A DNA stretch of 64,000 nucleotides from Schistocephalus solidus (lineage: Eukaryota > Platyhelminthes > Cestoda > Diphyllobothriidea > Diphyllobothriidae), in contig WEDG01003354.1 in NCBI GenBank assembly GCA_017591395.1, forward strand, positions 60,722 to 124,721. Reading direction: 5' to 3'. The notes under the pieces were generated by a model. The model saw nothing but the letters and a program-made list of their open reading frames with translations, was not told the origin of the DNA and ran no database searches. How positions within the stretch are numbered: position 1 is the stretch's first letter; the number at the start of each line of letters is the position of its first letter. Both the position numbers and the translations under genes were made by a program. Below, piece by piece: positions 35,603 through 47,859 of this stretch.

Positions 35603-36203
35603 CACTAGGCTGATCGGTGAAGTAAACAGCCAACCTCTGCGTGTTTTTGAAAGGAAAGCGAGCAGGCAAAAGGATAACACTAGTTTTGTAAGGAAACCAA
35701 AGACAGCTTGCTGGCAGTGTGGCGGGTGGGATTTTGTGTCAGATTGTGCATATCGTACGAGGTGTTACAAGTGTTCGCGGGTTGGTCACAAAGCGACACA
35801 CTGTCGCGCAAAACAGTGGAGTCCAGGAAAGAGATGTAATGCTATTGCGCAGCAAGATTCCCAGGTTCTTAGTTTCGAAGACAGAAAATACCTGACGGTC
35901 AGTATTGATGGAGAACCCGCTAGGCTGCAGGTCGACCCGGCTTCAGACCTCACGATTATCAGCATAGACATGTGGGAGACTCTTGGGTCACCTGAACTGA
36001 AATCAACAGCCGTCCGTGCCTGGGCATCAAATAATACGCAAATGCGATATGAGGCTGTTTTCCAGGCCACTATAGTTTTCGATGACAAAGTCTATCTCTC
36101 AGACATGAAGGTCTCGAAGTCCGAAACGATCGGCTTGGCAACAAAACCATCTCACATTCGGGTCTCTGAAGTCGACCATTCCAGGAGATATGCTGTGCTG
36201 TAA
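35586..36203 (+). pseudogene. Nucleocapsid zinc knuckles and aspartic protease of the Ty3-type element
   Basis: A 205-codon open stretch. It has two zinc knuckles, CWQCGG... and then CYKCSRVGHKATHC with perfect CX2CX4HX4C spacing. Retropepsin-like sequence follows (LQVDPASDLTIIS). The catalytic triad normally reads D-S/T-G-A/S; here it is DPAS, so the protease is very probably inactive. It overlaps the end of the gag stretch in another frame. Confidence 0.8.
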
Positions 36204-36244
36204 ACATAACGGAATAGGACCTGAAAAAAAAGTATGCCAAACGC

Positions 36245-36853
36245 ATGGAGATATCACTTGGAACGTGCACAAAAACTACAGTAAGTCTGAGGTTGACGCC
36301 AGGGAAGAAGCCAGAATTCAGACAGAGTCAACGCGTTCCAGTTGAAGTACAATCAGAGGTTGAGGAAGAACTGGAGCGCTTACAGCCGAATGGCATTATC
36401 TGCCCACAAACTTTTCAGCATGGGCAGCCCCGATATTGGTTGTAAAGAAGCCTAACGGGAGAATAAGGTTGTACGCAAATTACTCAACTGGTATGAATGA
36501 CACTTTAGAAGAATATCATTACCCTCTGCCGACTGTGTAATACATTTTTTGCGACGTTGAATGGAGGAAAAAATTTCACAAGGATTAATCTTTCTGAGGC
36601 ATATCTACAATTACCAGTTGTTGAGACCACGCAGGAGATGTTGACAATTAATACCTATAAGGGTCTATTCAAATATACTCGTCTTAACTATGGCGTCAAA
36701 ACTGCACCCAGCATACTTCAGCAGCTTGTGGCCATCATGCGTACAAATGTCCCAGGGACCGTCACCTACTTGGATGACATTTGGTTATCGTTTGTACAGA
36801 CAAGGAGCTTATTCAGAGACTCGATTAGGTCAAGCGAAAATCCTATTGATTAA
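36245..36853 (+). pseudogene. pol: Reverse transcriptase of the Ty3-type element, broken
   Basis: Open stretches at 36245-36445 and 36557-36853 give the start of RT (PVEVQSEVEEELERLQPNGII) and the central palm (FTRINLSEAYLQLPV, GLFKYTRLNYGVKTAPSI, VTYLDDIWLS). The YLDD catalytic box is kept. Stop codons and frame changes between and after these stretches prevent a full product. Confidence 0.88.
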
Positions 36854-36868
36854 GGCCTGAAAATTAAG

Positions 36869-37553
36869 ATGGAGAAGAGCGAGTTGCTTCGAAAAGAAAT
36901 CCACTACTTGGGATTTTTGGTAAGCGAGGCAGGACGCTCACCAGATCCAGAGAGAATTGCAGCGTTCAAGAATGTGAAGTTGACAAAGAATGTACGCCAG
37001 CTACAATCATTTATGGGTTTGGTCAGCTACCACTCGCCATTTATTGCAGGACTGCACAACTTAAAGTCACCTTTTAACCGACTGCTTTGCAACGATGCGA
37101 AATTGGATTGGTTCACAGACTGTCAGGAAGCGTTTGACAGTATAAAGGTTAAGATTGCTGAGTCAACTGTCCTCTCACATTTCGAAGCTGATAAAGAAAC
37201 TATCGTCCAGGCGGATGCATCTGAGTATGGGCTAGGCGGATTTCTTCTTCGGAAGGGTTCAGATGGAAATATCTTACCCTTAAATGCATGTCTCCAGTTC
37301 ACTCACAAAGGCAGAAAGACACTATACACAAATCGAGAAAGAGGCACTGGCGAGCATCTTTGCAGTACAGAAATTTCCTCAGTTGATTTACGGTAGACAG
37401 TTCGTCCTCCTCACAGATCATCAGCCACTTAAGTTTTTGTTGGGCACAAATGGTGGCGTGCCCCAGTGCGCAGCGACGAGGATACAAGGGCGGAGTACCA
37501 TCATCCCGCGTTATGACTTCACAATTCAGTACGTGCCCACTCAGAAGTTATGA
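36869..37553 (+). pseudogene. pol: RT connection and RNase H of the Ty3-type element
   Basis: The stretch 36869-37396 covers the connection region (IHYLGFLVSEAGRSPDPERI, LQSFMGLVSYH) and the RNase H start (IVQADASEYGLGGFLL). Another frame, 37284-37553, continues with the YTQIEKEALASIFAVQKF and LLTDHQPLKFLLG motifs of Ty3 RNase H. A single-base-type shift near 37290-37330 separates them. Confidence 0.85.
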
Positions 37554-37604
37554 GCTCTAGATGCTTTATCACGACTGAGCGTAAGCGATGAAAATCCGGA
37601 AGAT

Positions 37605-38821
37605 GTGGTTGTCGCAAGCACTTTGAAACAAGACGACGATGAATGCAGAGGCGTCATCTGGCAGAGGCCCCTCATAGCCGAACATACCAGGGCAACCACC
37701 ACAGCAGACCCACTATTACGCCAGGTAAAGGAGTTTATTCGGAACGGTTGGCCCAATGAAGATAAGGTACACCCAGCTATAAGGACCTTTAGGGACCGGA
37801 AGGAGCAGTTGTATATCACCGAAGAATATATCATGCATGATGGTAGAGTGGTAAATCCAGCAAAGCACCAAAACCAAGTTTTACGTGAACTTCACGCCGG
37901 GCACCAGGATGTGACTCGTACGAAACAACTGGCCCGTAGATACGTTTATTGGCCAGGAATTGATAACGATATGGAAACTTTAGTTCGAAGTTGCGGTCAA
38001 TGTGGACGTTTCACTAAGAACCCAACAAAAGTAGCACCCGTGCCATGGCTGGAAGTGACGAGGCCGTGGACTAGAGTCCATATGGACTTCGTTGGACCAT
38101 TTTTCAACCGAATGTTTCTAGTAGTCGTCGACGCATGGTCAAAGTGGCTAGACGTTTTTGACGTCGCAGCAGCCACTGCCAAGGCCACAGCAAAAAAAGA
38201 CGGAAGAAAGTATCTCCAGATATGTCTGGCGGGTTTTTGCAATTGAGCAGCCATCTTTTCTGCTCTCCATTCGCATGTGAATCCTCTTATATGTACGTCG
38301 ATTGGCCTTTTTCAACCATTATATACTTGAATTTTAACACTATTTGTTTATTCGACTAACGAAAATGAGGTCATCAGCTCACGACACTGGTAACATTTTG
38401 AAGGAAGGCCAAATTGATCGAAATTTGGGACGCATTCAAGGGTGATTTTTCACGGTGAATGGAGGACCTTTTTTGCTGAAATTTTTGGAATTTATCATTC
38501 AAAATAAAGCGTAGCTCTCTCTCTCTCAAAAAGATATGGCATCCTCACCGAGATTGAAACGGTTAACGGCACCCAGTTTACGTCATCAGTGTTCCAACAG
38601 TTGTGCCGGAAATGGGAAATCGAACATGTGATATCACCGCCATTTCATCCCCAATCGAACGGTCAGCAGAACTTCTTGTTGACGCCTTCAAGAGAGCAAT
38701 TAGAAAGATGTGGAATGCAGGGGTTTATATTGAGTACCTCAACACTTTCCTTCTGGCCTGCAGAACAACCCAGAAAAATGATCTTGGTGATCAAACACCA
38801 GTCAATCAACCTGATGTATGA
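37605..38821 (+). pseudogene. pol: Integrase of the Ty3-type element, split by an insertion
   Basis: The zinc-binding HHCC domain is at about 37870-38010 (LHAGHQDVTRTKQ, YVYWPGI, SCGQCGRF). The core begins MDFVGPF with the first catalytic Asp. The frame is interrupted at 38225-38531 and resumes at 38535 (RYGILTEI, then VNGTQFTSSVF, ISPPFHPQSNGQ). The second Asp of the DDE triad is Val here. A short A-run at about 38191-38198 also carries a frameshift. Confidence 0.85.
38225..38531. mobile_element. 307-bp insertion inside the integrase, with 7-bp target duplication
   Basis: AGATATG occurs at 38218-38224 and again at 38532-38538, exactly where integrase homology stops and resumes. The inserted segment is AT-rich with no open frame. 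It ends AATAAAGCGTAG followed by a (CT)n tract, like the tail of a short non-LTR element or SINE. I do not recognise the family. Confidence 0.75.
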
Positions 38822-39207
38822 CTTCAGTACCTAAAACCTGAGGTTCGAGTTTCCGAACCGCCAAAAGACTATTTTGGGGAGGGAGAAGGGGGTTTGCCCG
38901 AAATTACAAACCTGACAAGAAACCGTGGGTAGAGGGCATTTTTGGAAAGTTTAGAAGCGTTGTCTTCGAGGTGTAAACGGCAACGCGGATAACTAAACGA
39001 CATGCCAAACAGGTTAGACGGAGGTTCACAACGGATGGCCAAAGAGCCCCCATTTGCTATGTGACACTTTTGAGGACCCGACTCCCAAATTAGAAACAAG
39101 GCCAACACCACCTCCCGTTTGCAAGAGCCATAGAAATACACAACCACCAAAAAACTCATCATGGATACGAAGAAGAAATATGAGGTCAACCTTTCAAAAG
39201 CTGAAGG

Positions 39208-39643
39208 TATTACGGAGACGGGACCCGCAGTCGAGTAGCGGCCCAAGGCTGAAAGGGCGCGTGATAACTTTCGCCGAAACAGGTGAAGCCATCTAAGAAA
39301 GACGCGTAGGAAATCAGGCAACCAATCAGTTTGCGTCTCTGAACTGAACACGGATGAAGCCCTGACGCACGCAGGCTGCCCAAACTTTCGAGAAGTTTCC
39401 GCAAGGGGTTTCCACCGTGAGATGCGACCAATCAATGCGAGCCATGTTGTAGGCCAGAAGGTTCCAGAACGCTCTCCGCTATTGTCACGCCATTGGCCGG
39501 AATGTTCGAGAACAGCAAGAACTCAATGTATAGACGAGAGTTGATGAGCTGATGATCCGCTGTCTTCTGTCGGTCCATGATAAAGTGGTTTTCTCAGAAA
39601 CCGACTTTGCCTTCTGTTCTATCATACCCGTTGGGGTAGTACA
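39208..39643 (+). repeat. 3' LTR of the Ty3-type element
   Basis: The same length as the 5' LTR and about 90% identical by eye. It starts TATTACGGAG, ends TAGTACA, and is followed by G-TCCG. A purine-rich tract directly precedes it. Confidence 0.9.
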
Positions 39644-39689
39644 GTCCGTTTAGAGTCTACATAGGGGGGAATGTTAGGGTTGCAAATGC

Positions 39690-42600
39690 CATCGCCTTAA
39701 AGCGCGGTAGATGCAATTGCAGACGAGGTTGTAGTAGTTTGCAGATATTCATAATAGAGGAGAACCGCAAAGACCGAGGAAACGATTGCTGTCGTCAATA
39801 TTTCCAAATGCTGGTCAAAATAAAGATGAGACAAAAACCGGCTGTTGAGATCGTTTTTTTGAAAAAAGAGGTGCAGTAGAAAAGAAACTGCTCCGCGAGG
39901 GGATATGAAGCAGCAAGGTATGTTGCTTAGGAGCTTAGTGCGAAAGGATAATGAGAGATCCGGCAATTGAGTAAAAATAAATAAAAATAATGCACTCAGT
40001 GGTGTTATTTCGCATGAGAATTGATGATGACTTTGAGGCCTGCACAGCCCAGTATTCAGATTTTTATTCTGATTATGATTTTCGGCAAACGAAACAGAGC
40101 TGTTTTAAAATGAGCGCGCAAATATGACCCAATGGTTTGCTGACCTTTTTACTGAGGGATGGGTTATGAAGACATCATAGTTCCTGTATGAAGCGATGCA
40201 TGGAGCACATAATTTGGAGACGGACGTCTAACTTCCAGATCGTCCTTTCTCTTGGTCATGTAAAAAGATGCTCGGAAAAGATGAGAAAAATAATTGGTTA
40301 ATCGAATTATTGTATGTTCAGTCTTTGCTTAAAAGTTGACAGATTATTTGATAACCTTATATTGATTTGCAGGTAATTCCAAAGAAGAAAATATCTTGAA
40401 GCAAAGAACAGAGAGCGTTTAGAATTAGAGGACACAGAAGAAGGTACAATCAGTAAATAATTACGTAGGTTGTACGGTTGGATAATGGAGTTAAGGGTTG
40501 AAATTCGGGGAGTATTTGAATTATTCTTAAGACGGAAAAGGAGGAAGAAGCCAGCTTTCAGCCTCTGACCCCATATAAACTTAAGGTTAGTTAGCTGGCA
40601 CCTATTCGAGTAGGAGGTAGTTGAAAATTTCGGAGGTAAAAGTTTCCAAGTAAAATGCCTTTGGGCGTTTTCAATTTTAGAATGGCTAGACTCGGTCATT
40701 TAACCAAAGAATGGGCAGCAATATTCAAGAAAGGGAAGTACAAACATTCGATAAGGTCTTAATTTAATTTAAGGTATAAGAAATAAAGCCACAAATCTGG
40801 GCACCGTTGTACGTAATTCTGTCGGCATGATGCGACAGATCTAAATTATTGGTGTATTTTAAACCTAAATACTTGTTGATGGAACAATCAGTCAACGATG
40901 TCCTTGAAAAATAACTGGTTGCATTAGTCTGTCAAGCCTAAAACACATGTGACGACTCTTAGAAGGTGGGAATTCTATTAAGCATCGTTGGGCCGAAGAT
41001 TTAGAGAAGGAATACACGCATTTAAGATTTTCCAAATAAATAAAAGACTAAGAGCGTTTAACTGCGAATTAAATATCATTTATTCAAAGTAAAAACAAAA
41101 GAGGACCTAGCACGGTACCTTAAAATTCACCGCTTTCAATATGAGTCTCAGCTGAAAATGAGGACCTCACTAAAACCTTTTGTTTACGATTAGTTAGATA
41201 TGACGTAATGAAATCGTTAAGGGAACTACGAAGTCTTGCTGCTTCTAACTTAACTATGAGTCTCCTATGAGGCACTTTATCAAAGGCCTTACTAGGATCA
41301 AAATAGATAACGACCACAGATAGATGATTCTTACGAAGAGGTATAAAAATATTAAGAAAAGAAACTTGGCATGCTTTACAAGAGCAATCTGGTAGGAAGA
41401 CATATTGGGACGAGCTAAGAGGTTGATTGGGTATGCAAAAATCTGTACTCTGTAGGGCAATTAGTTTTCAAAGACCTTAGCAAGAGAAGGTGTTTCGTGA
41501 ACACCTTGATACCTATGAACAGCCCGGCGTAAGCCAGATTTCAATACTGGAAAAATAATAATAGAGGTTTTCCAATAATCAGGAAAGAAACCACTCTCGA
41601 GAAAATCTGATGTTTGGATGTTTGATAGGGGAATTCGGGACGTTTTCGGTTCGAACTGATTGTGATTGATTAAGTCGGCTGATCTGTTTCTGTATATTTG
41701 TAGATATAATATTAATTGAAGTGAGCAACTCATTAGATGTCAGAAGAATTTCAGGGATGGGATTTGTTTCAAGGGTAAAATGTTTGGCAAAGAGGGAATT
41801 AAACAATTCTGCTCTGTGCAAATCCTCTGTTATGAACTTTTTATTACAATCGAGTAAGTGTGAAATGAATTTGTGCGATTTAGTGGAAAAATGGAGATGG
41901 AAGGCTTGAGCGACAGATCTGGAATTAATAGCATCGCTAGATCCCAGAGATTACCTACGCCTATTATGCACGATCCTCATTTTTTGAGCTTATTCAAATA
42001 TTTGTGCGATCCTTAAGTGGACCGATAACCAACTTATGTATGGATTATTGAGCCGCTTTCGTAACTTTTTAAGAATAAATTGTGCGACCGTTGAAGAAGC
42101 AGCATTTTATATAAAGGTCCATTTTGGAATGAAATCAAGGAGGCCTTTTGTTAGGCCTTGCAATGTATCGTGAAAAAACTTGGATTATTATTTGCAAAAA
42201 GGTTTGCCCAATCCAGAGTGCTTGTAAAATTATTTAATAATTCCTTATTTACATGAGCAAAGTGGAATATGCTACATTTTATTTCTGGTTTTACAGAGGA
42301 GGAGACGATAAAACAACAATGAATTAATGCGTGATCTCTTTTAAAGAGGTCTTCATGGAAATTCATAAGCAAAGGATGCATGTCATTAGTAAAAATTGAA
42401 TCTAAAATACTGTCTTTTCTAGTAACTGCGCTGCCTAATTGAGACGTGTTTATTAAGTAAATCATGTTCAGCAAGTTCTCACATTTTGGCGGAGAATCAT
42501 TTGCATGACAGCTAATTTTTGTTAAATTAAAATTGCCTACGATAATTTTGACATCAAACAGAGCTTCTGTAACATTTTAAAAGAGTTCACAGAGCTGGAC

Positions 42601-44030
42601 TTCATTGCTGTAATAACAAGGAGTAGTAAAGGCACAGCATGAGCCCAAGATTATGTGATGCACAAAACATTTGGGTCAAGCTCAAAAGCCACAGTCATCT
42701 TATGCATGACTGATCTCGCGTTGAGTGAAACTATACTGAGCGTATTTGTGGAACGCAGGATACGCTATAAGTTTTTATAAAAAAGGAAGACTTTGTGGTT
42801 GGGAAGTAAACTGCAGGGAAGGTGTAGGTGGAAAGTAAAATTGCTGCAGTCTACCATGTGCTTAGCTTTTACTGTTAGCTAAATTAGGATTATTGAAGCG
42901 AAAAATATCTGGGTGGGAGAGGAAGGCTATTTTCTGCGGTAGCAAAAATATCAGAAGCCCTAAAAAAGGATTTTTAGGAACTTTGCAACAATGTTGGGGA
43001 GAATAAGATTTGAAAATGGTACAAATGGTTTGGGAAAACTGTTACCATAGGTAGGAGAATTAATTAATTGGGAAGCCAGATAAGTTGTTGGTTTAGGAGA
43101 ATTGCTAAGGAAATTTTATATATGTATAGTACATGCTAGAGGGTTAGCAGGTTTCTCAAAAGAAATAACATTTTTTCTTTTTAGAACTTCAATTGGGAGT
43201 ATTAGGGGTATTCATAAGTTTATTAAATTGAACAGCTGATACCGGTGTGGTTGACGGGGTATGGGAACGAGGCGGACTTGACCCAGTTTTTTGGACTAAG
43301 TCACTATTAGGAATACAAGGAAAACTACTTGAAAATGGAGAATCAGTCGATGGGAGGTGAATGTAAATGGATTTTTGAACCGGAAATTAGAGGATATTGC
43401 TTGACCGTCTCGTTGTGGTTTGCATAACCGTGACCGGAATTATGGATAATAGGCCAAGAGGCTGATGAACTCAATCAGTATAAGATCCTGGCAAAGGAAA
43501 AATTTGGTTCCATTTGGATAACAAGAAATGTGATCTCGTTGAGCAAAGATGGAGCCCACCTCGATTGGTGAAGAAAGGCTGATAAGTATGGTCAGATTTA
43601 TGTTACATGAGGAGAGGGGTTTGGCTTCCGCTTTTTTGACGTGGAAGCCGTATGAGTACAGGAAGTCTATGGCAACGTCAAAAGGTCGTTTTTCTCTGGA
43701 AACGTTTTTAAAGAAAATTATGATTTGTTTTCTATCGGTCTAATGTTTCACTGCCAACCAAATGGATGAGAGAGTCCAGACGCTGAAATTTCTGAGAGGG
43801 AATAGCAGATATGTGACCGTTGAATAAGTACTCCAGCATATAGATAACTGATGCAAACTTATACATACAATCATTACCATTTTGCAAGGTGGACAGATTA
43901 AGCTGTTTAGCTTTAACAACTGGTCGCATATGCATAGCACAGCTGTGACTACTAGGTACAACCAAACCAATCTTCGGTTCAAGGGTTGAGAGATTGTGAA
44001 GAGCTGAGATTTTCATTCTTATTTTTTCCT
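39690..44030 (-). mobile_element. LINE B: longer, decayed copy of the same CR1/Jockey-like family
   Basis: Minus-strand order: a possible ORF1 remnant at 44016-43500; endonuclease remnants at about 42700-42150 (IIVGNFNLTKI, LDSIFTND); a linker at 41821-41461; RT at 41317-41120 (VVIYFDPSKAFDKVPHRRL, SYLTNRKQKVLVR); RT C-terminus 40699-40307 (LWNYLQINIRLSNN); and a 3' UTR to about 39700. The RT C-terminus and UTR match LINE A. Stops and shifts are frequent, so it is dead. The exact ends are not visible. Confidence 0.8.
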
Positions 44031-47000
44031 GGAGGAGGCTGTAATTTGATAAAACTTAAGAAAAATCAGGGAACTGATTTTTTACGAAAATCTAGCAAAT
44101 CTTGCCATCGAATTTCAGCGACACTTTAATGGTTTCAAAATATACCCCGTTTGAGGAAATTAGGATGCTAAAAATACGAATTGCTGAATTCAATTGAGCA
44201 ATCAGTAGACAAAAGCTAACAAACTAAAAATTAGAATGACAAAATGATAATTCGAAACAAAGTAGGTCAGTGTTCGCGGACATTTTTTTCAAAAAACAAA
44301 TCCTTCAGTAACTTTTTTAGTCCAAGCAATGCGTTTTATGTACTATTTTACACTTATTTTCAAATAATGGAGTATTTCTTAAGCAAAACAAGAGAATGGG
44401 AAATGTTGTGGGCTAATAAACCATGCCGAAAAATTGAAACGAACAAAGAGACTAAGCAACGTAAAGGCTATCGTTCACCCTACAGATATGCCATATACTT
44501 TCTACATAATTTGTGTCCATTACATTTTATGCAACAGTGCACTAGGATCCACGTAGAACGCAGGCATATAGAGGGGAGTCACCTGTAAACGAGGTCGCTT
44601 AGGGGATTTCCATGAACCATTTTTAAGATATTACAGAATTTTGACTATGAGGCAGTGCATTACGGGTGAGAAAATCGAAAAGGGGAATGGGTGCCATTAA
44701 TTTTGAAAAAATGCGTCCCATTGCAAAGATTTTTCCTAATATGGGGCTATCTGGGGTGGAATGTTGCATTTCCCACCAAGGCCGCGCCGAGCCCCACTTA
44801 TCCTCTGAAGTTTGGCAGGGCCATGAAGGGGCGGTGCTAGCTGGATAGATTTCCTGCCAGTTGGTATGTCAACAATAACAGCGGTTACTGCTGACAATTC
44901 CCTGGTGGAAATAGAATGTGTTTCCACATTTTTAACTAAAAAACTATGTGTGCTCTAAAAAACTTCTAAGTATATTAGATCCACCTGACTAATAATAAGG
45001 CTTTGTCAGATTAAAACGATGACTATAGAGATTCCCAACTGTTGGAGAGGACGAGTACCACAGCTAAAACGCAGGTGTAGTAGTGTTAAAATTGAAAAGT
45101 TGTATCCAAAAATCAGATAATAATTTAAACATGGGATGATAAAATCACGAAAAAATAAGGATTGTCACTTAGCTTTCAACAACGAGCTACGCACCTTGAC
45201 CTTGAACCTTGAACTCGACTTCTGCATCGGGGAGAGATGCTGGGTTCAAATCCAAATGTTAGAACACTAGAAGTGCCAAGTTAAGACACCCACCGAATGG
45301 CCCTTACGGAAAAATTTTGCTGGGAAAGGTATCTAGTGATCGTACCGATGGAGTACGTTTGTCACTTTCTGCTCCAGAAACTGCTGTATATCAGGAGGAT
45401 ACATCCCGTACACTTAACATAACTGAGGCTGCCTAGTGTCTGTCAACTATGTCTCCTCTTATTTATATAACTTACTATTTGCAATGCGTTCAGTCCACTT
45501 TAAGATGCCCAGTGAATAATTAAACAAATATGCGATGACATAAATCAAATATATAAATTGATGGCAGCGGCTTGTGTGTGAGAGAAACAAGAATGGGTTC
45601 GATAATGCTGTCATAATGACAAACAAGTCGCAGATAATGTTGTTGTGGATCAGTTTAACTCCTCTGTCTATTTCCTTTAAATTGTGTTTACATTGCATCT
45701 ATTTTCGTTGTTCGTTTTCGTTTTACTAGGAACGTCTTTTTCATTACGTGGTGTTTTAGTTTTGACTTTTATTTTTGGTCTAGTGGCTGTGGGTGATTAG
45801 GCCAATCGCCAATAGAGTAATCGTGTTCCTTGTTTGTAATTTTGACGATTTAATATCAAACATGCTCTATTTTAATTTTTCCAAAATTTTATTCTTCAAT
45901 TACGTGTTTGTGCACAATGTGGATGGTTCTTATTCTCTGTACAGACATTAGGACGTCTAGCGCCAGTTAGATGCGCGCACATTCAGCAATTGCTGGATTG
46001 CGATGCTTGGTCCACGGTGGACATACGTCCTACTCTTTATTTTGTCCTCCGCACCCACAATGGAGTCCTCGTCCTTTCTTTTAAACCGTCCTCCAGATAG
46101 TCAGTTTTACCTATGACCTCGCATTCGTATACATAATGCATATTCATTAACTTTTTGACCTGCATTTTGAAAGCAATGGCCAGTGCATCAAGTAAAGTAG
46201 CAAATGACTCCAAATAATTTAACTGAATATCATTGTACTGCAGCCAACTTATTTCATCAGCAGTTAGTTTGCAAAACACCGCACATTGCACGACTGAACT
46301 TTTAAACAATAATTTGCTACCAGGATTACGGCCGTTGTGAAAGGGTTGATAATATTTGCTAGAATAGACCACGGTTACACGTTTGTCTCTTGGAGCAATG
46401 ACAGGTCTCTGTTGCTTGTGCCAGATGAATTTTCGGCTTCCAGACCAGTTAGGTAATGTCAGTGTTGGGACTGATGGCTGTGAATGACCGAGGAGAAAGA
46501 TACAAAGCCTATGCGGGAATGTCGAGCCAGCGCATGTGAGCTTTGGGACGAAGACTACGTCCATGATTGCTGCGTTTGCCGAAATTATGGACGCTAGTGG
46601 GGGTAAAAGTTGGCGAGTAACTGCAACCTCACTTCATGTTCCTTATTGTAACTTGTTGTAATATGTGCAGCTTCTCAGGGTACAGCGATCACCCTAATGG
46701 CATATCTGTTATCATAGCCATTAGGGTAAATCGGCTGTCTTATGGACTTGTAATTAAAAATCTGAAATGTATCTTTGATAAGAGAGGATTATTTAGACGG
46801 GATGTAATACTGGTCATCGTGCAGCATAATCCGAAGATATTTCAGTCATGGCAAATACCGGTCTTTCAATAAGACTTTTCCTGTCGTTTGCGAAATGAAT
46901 ATTAAAGTCGGATAATTTTTCACATGATTTTTGTGCCCTTATAACCTCAAATATATCTTACAGAAGACGTGTACAAAAATATTTTTGTCCAAACTTTTTG

Positions 47001-47859
47001 GCAAATAACATCTGTATTTTTTACTTATAGAAAGTGTAACTATGATTTCAAAAAATGTCACCTTCTGACCGAAATTTGCACTTACTTCAAGGGTTTACAA
47101 CTAGATACTGTGTACTGTCCATTTAAAGAAAATTGTTTTCTCTAATCTACTGAGAAGGAATCATATAGGCCTCATAAATTCATGCTATGAATGTGGACTA
47201 TTGTATATTCTTTATAGGCAGCGCTAAGTTGATAGCTACGATGCTGTAAGAATGAAAGTTTCGCAGTCTTTAAACTCCCATGATTACGAACTTTCTAACT
47301 AAAATATACTTTCTTTCGAGTGTAAATTTCAAAAGATGTAGTTTAATATTCCATGAATGTAAGAACGAATATTCTTCTGCAGGTTTTTTTTTAAGTATAT
47401 TGGAATACACAAAGGCATCAAAAATAACTGTCAAAAGGTTTTACTACATAGGTGTTCACTCTTTACCGAGCGAATGTTTTGCATGCGGTCGAAAATAAGC
47501 CCAATAAAAAGCGGGAATTTGGCTTTTACTGGAATATCTTAGATGCATGCTGCATGCTAGTCAATACTTCAACCTCACCTAAGTAATCCTTTCAAATCGA
47601 AAATATATTTCAGGCTTTCTGTTAACATTTACTGAGATAGGCCAGTCATGTACGGTATATCTGAGCCTCTTTCAAACATTATTGTGCTATTTGAAACTGT
47701 GATTCGATGCTTACTGAAAATTCACCTACATTTCTTACTCAATTGGTTTCCATTCGTTTGAAAGTTTTGGAAAGCCATGAGAGAAAGTAACTATTTTTTA
47801 TAGCTTTTTCCTAAATTTTGTCATCTATTGTTTTGACAGCGCTTTATAGAGCTTGCTTG
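44031..47859. other. Gene-poor stretch between LINE B and the RTE element
   Basis: Very AT-rich. Apart from the 175-codon frame at 46037-46564 and a lone box B-like GGGTTCAAATCC at about 45241, nothing can be assigned. Confidence 0.5.
46037..46564 (-). CDS. Unrecognised 175-codon open frame
   Basis: An uninterrupted minus-strand frame starting MDVVFVPKLTC and ending PLWVRRTK. It has no recognisable domain, signal peptide or transmembrane segment; the middle (LTADEISWLQYNDIQLNYLE) looks helical. One random frame of this length is expected in a window of this size, and no splice or promoter context supports it. It could be a retroelement ORF remnant. Confidence 0.2.
   Translation of the reverse strand: MDVVFVPKLTCAGSTFPHRLCIFLLGHSQPSVPTLTLPNWSGSRKFIWHKQQRPVIAPRDKRVTVVYSSKYYQPFHNGRNPGSKLLFKSSVVQCAVFCKLTADEISWLQYNDIQLNYLESFATLLDALAIAFKMQVKKLMNMHYVYECEVIGKTDYLEDGLKERTRTPLWVRRTK

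Larger units (their letters stand above)
34520..39643 (+). mobile_element. Ty3-type LTR retrotransposon, full length but inactivated
   Basis: Two direct 436-bp LTRs (34520-34955 and 39208-39643) bracket gag-pol. They differ at about 43 positions by hand count, roughly 90% identity. The left LTR is TG...CA; the right begins TA. TCCG flanks both ends as a 4-bp target duplication. TGGCGACGC, a plausible primer-binding site, starts 3 nt after the left LTR, and a purine-rich AAAAGCTGAAGG precedes the right LTR. Domain order is gag, zinc knuckles and protease, RT, RNase H, integrase, typical of Ty3. It is dead: several frameshifts and stops, a protease motif reading DPAS, a nested insertion in the integrase, and the second catalytic Asp of the integrase replaced (VNG for DNG). 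Confidence 0.93.

Noticed and set aside
45230..45260. Box B-like GGGTTCAAATCC suggesting a tRNA or SINE
   Set aside because: No matching box A, acceptor or D-arm upstream.
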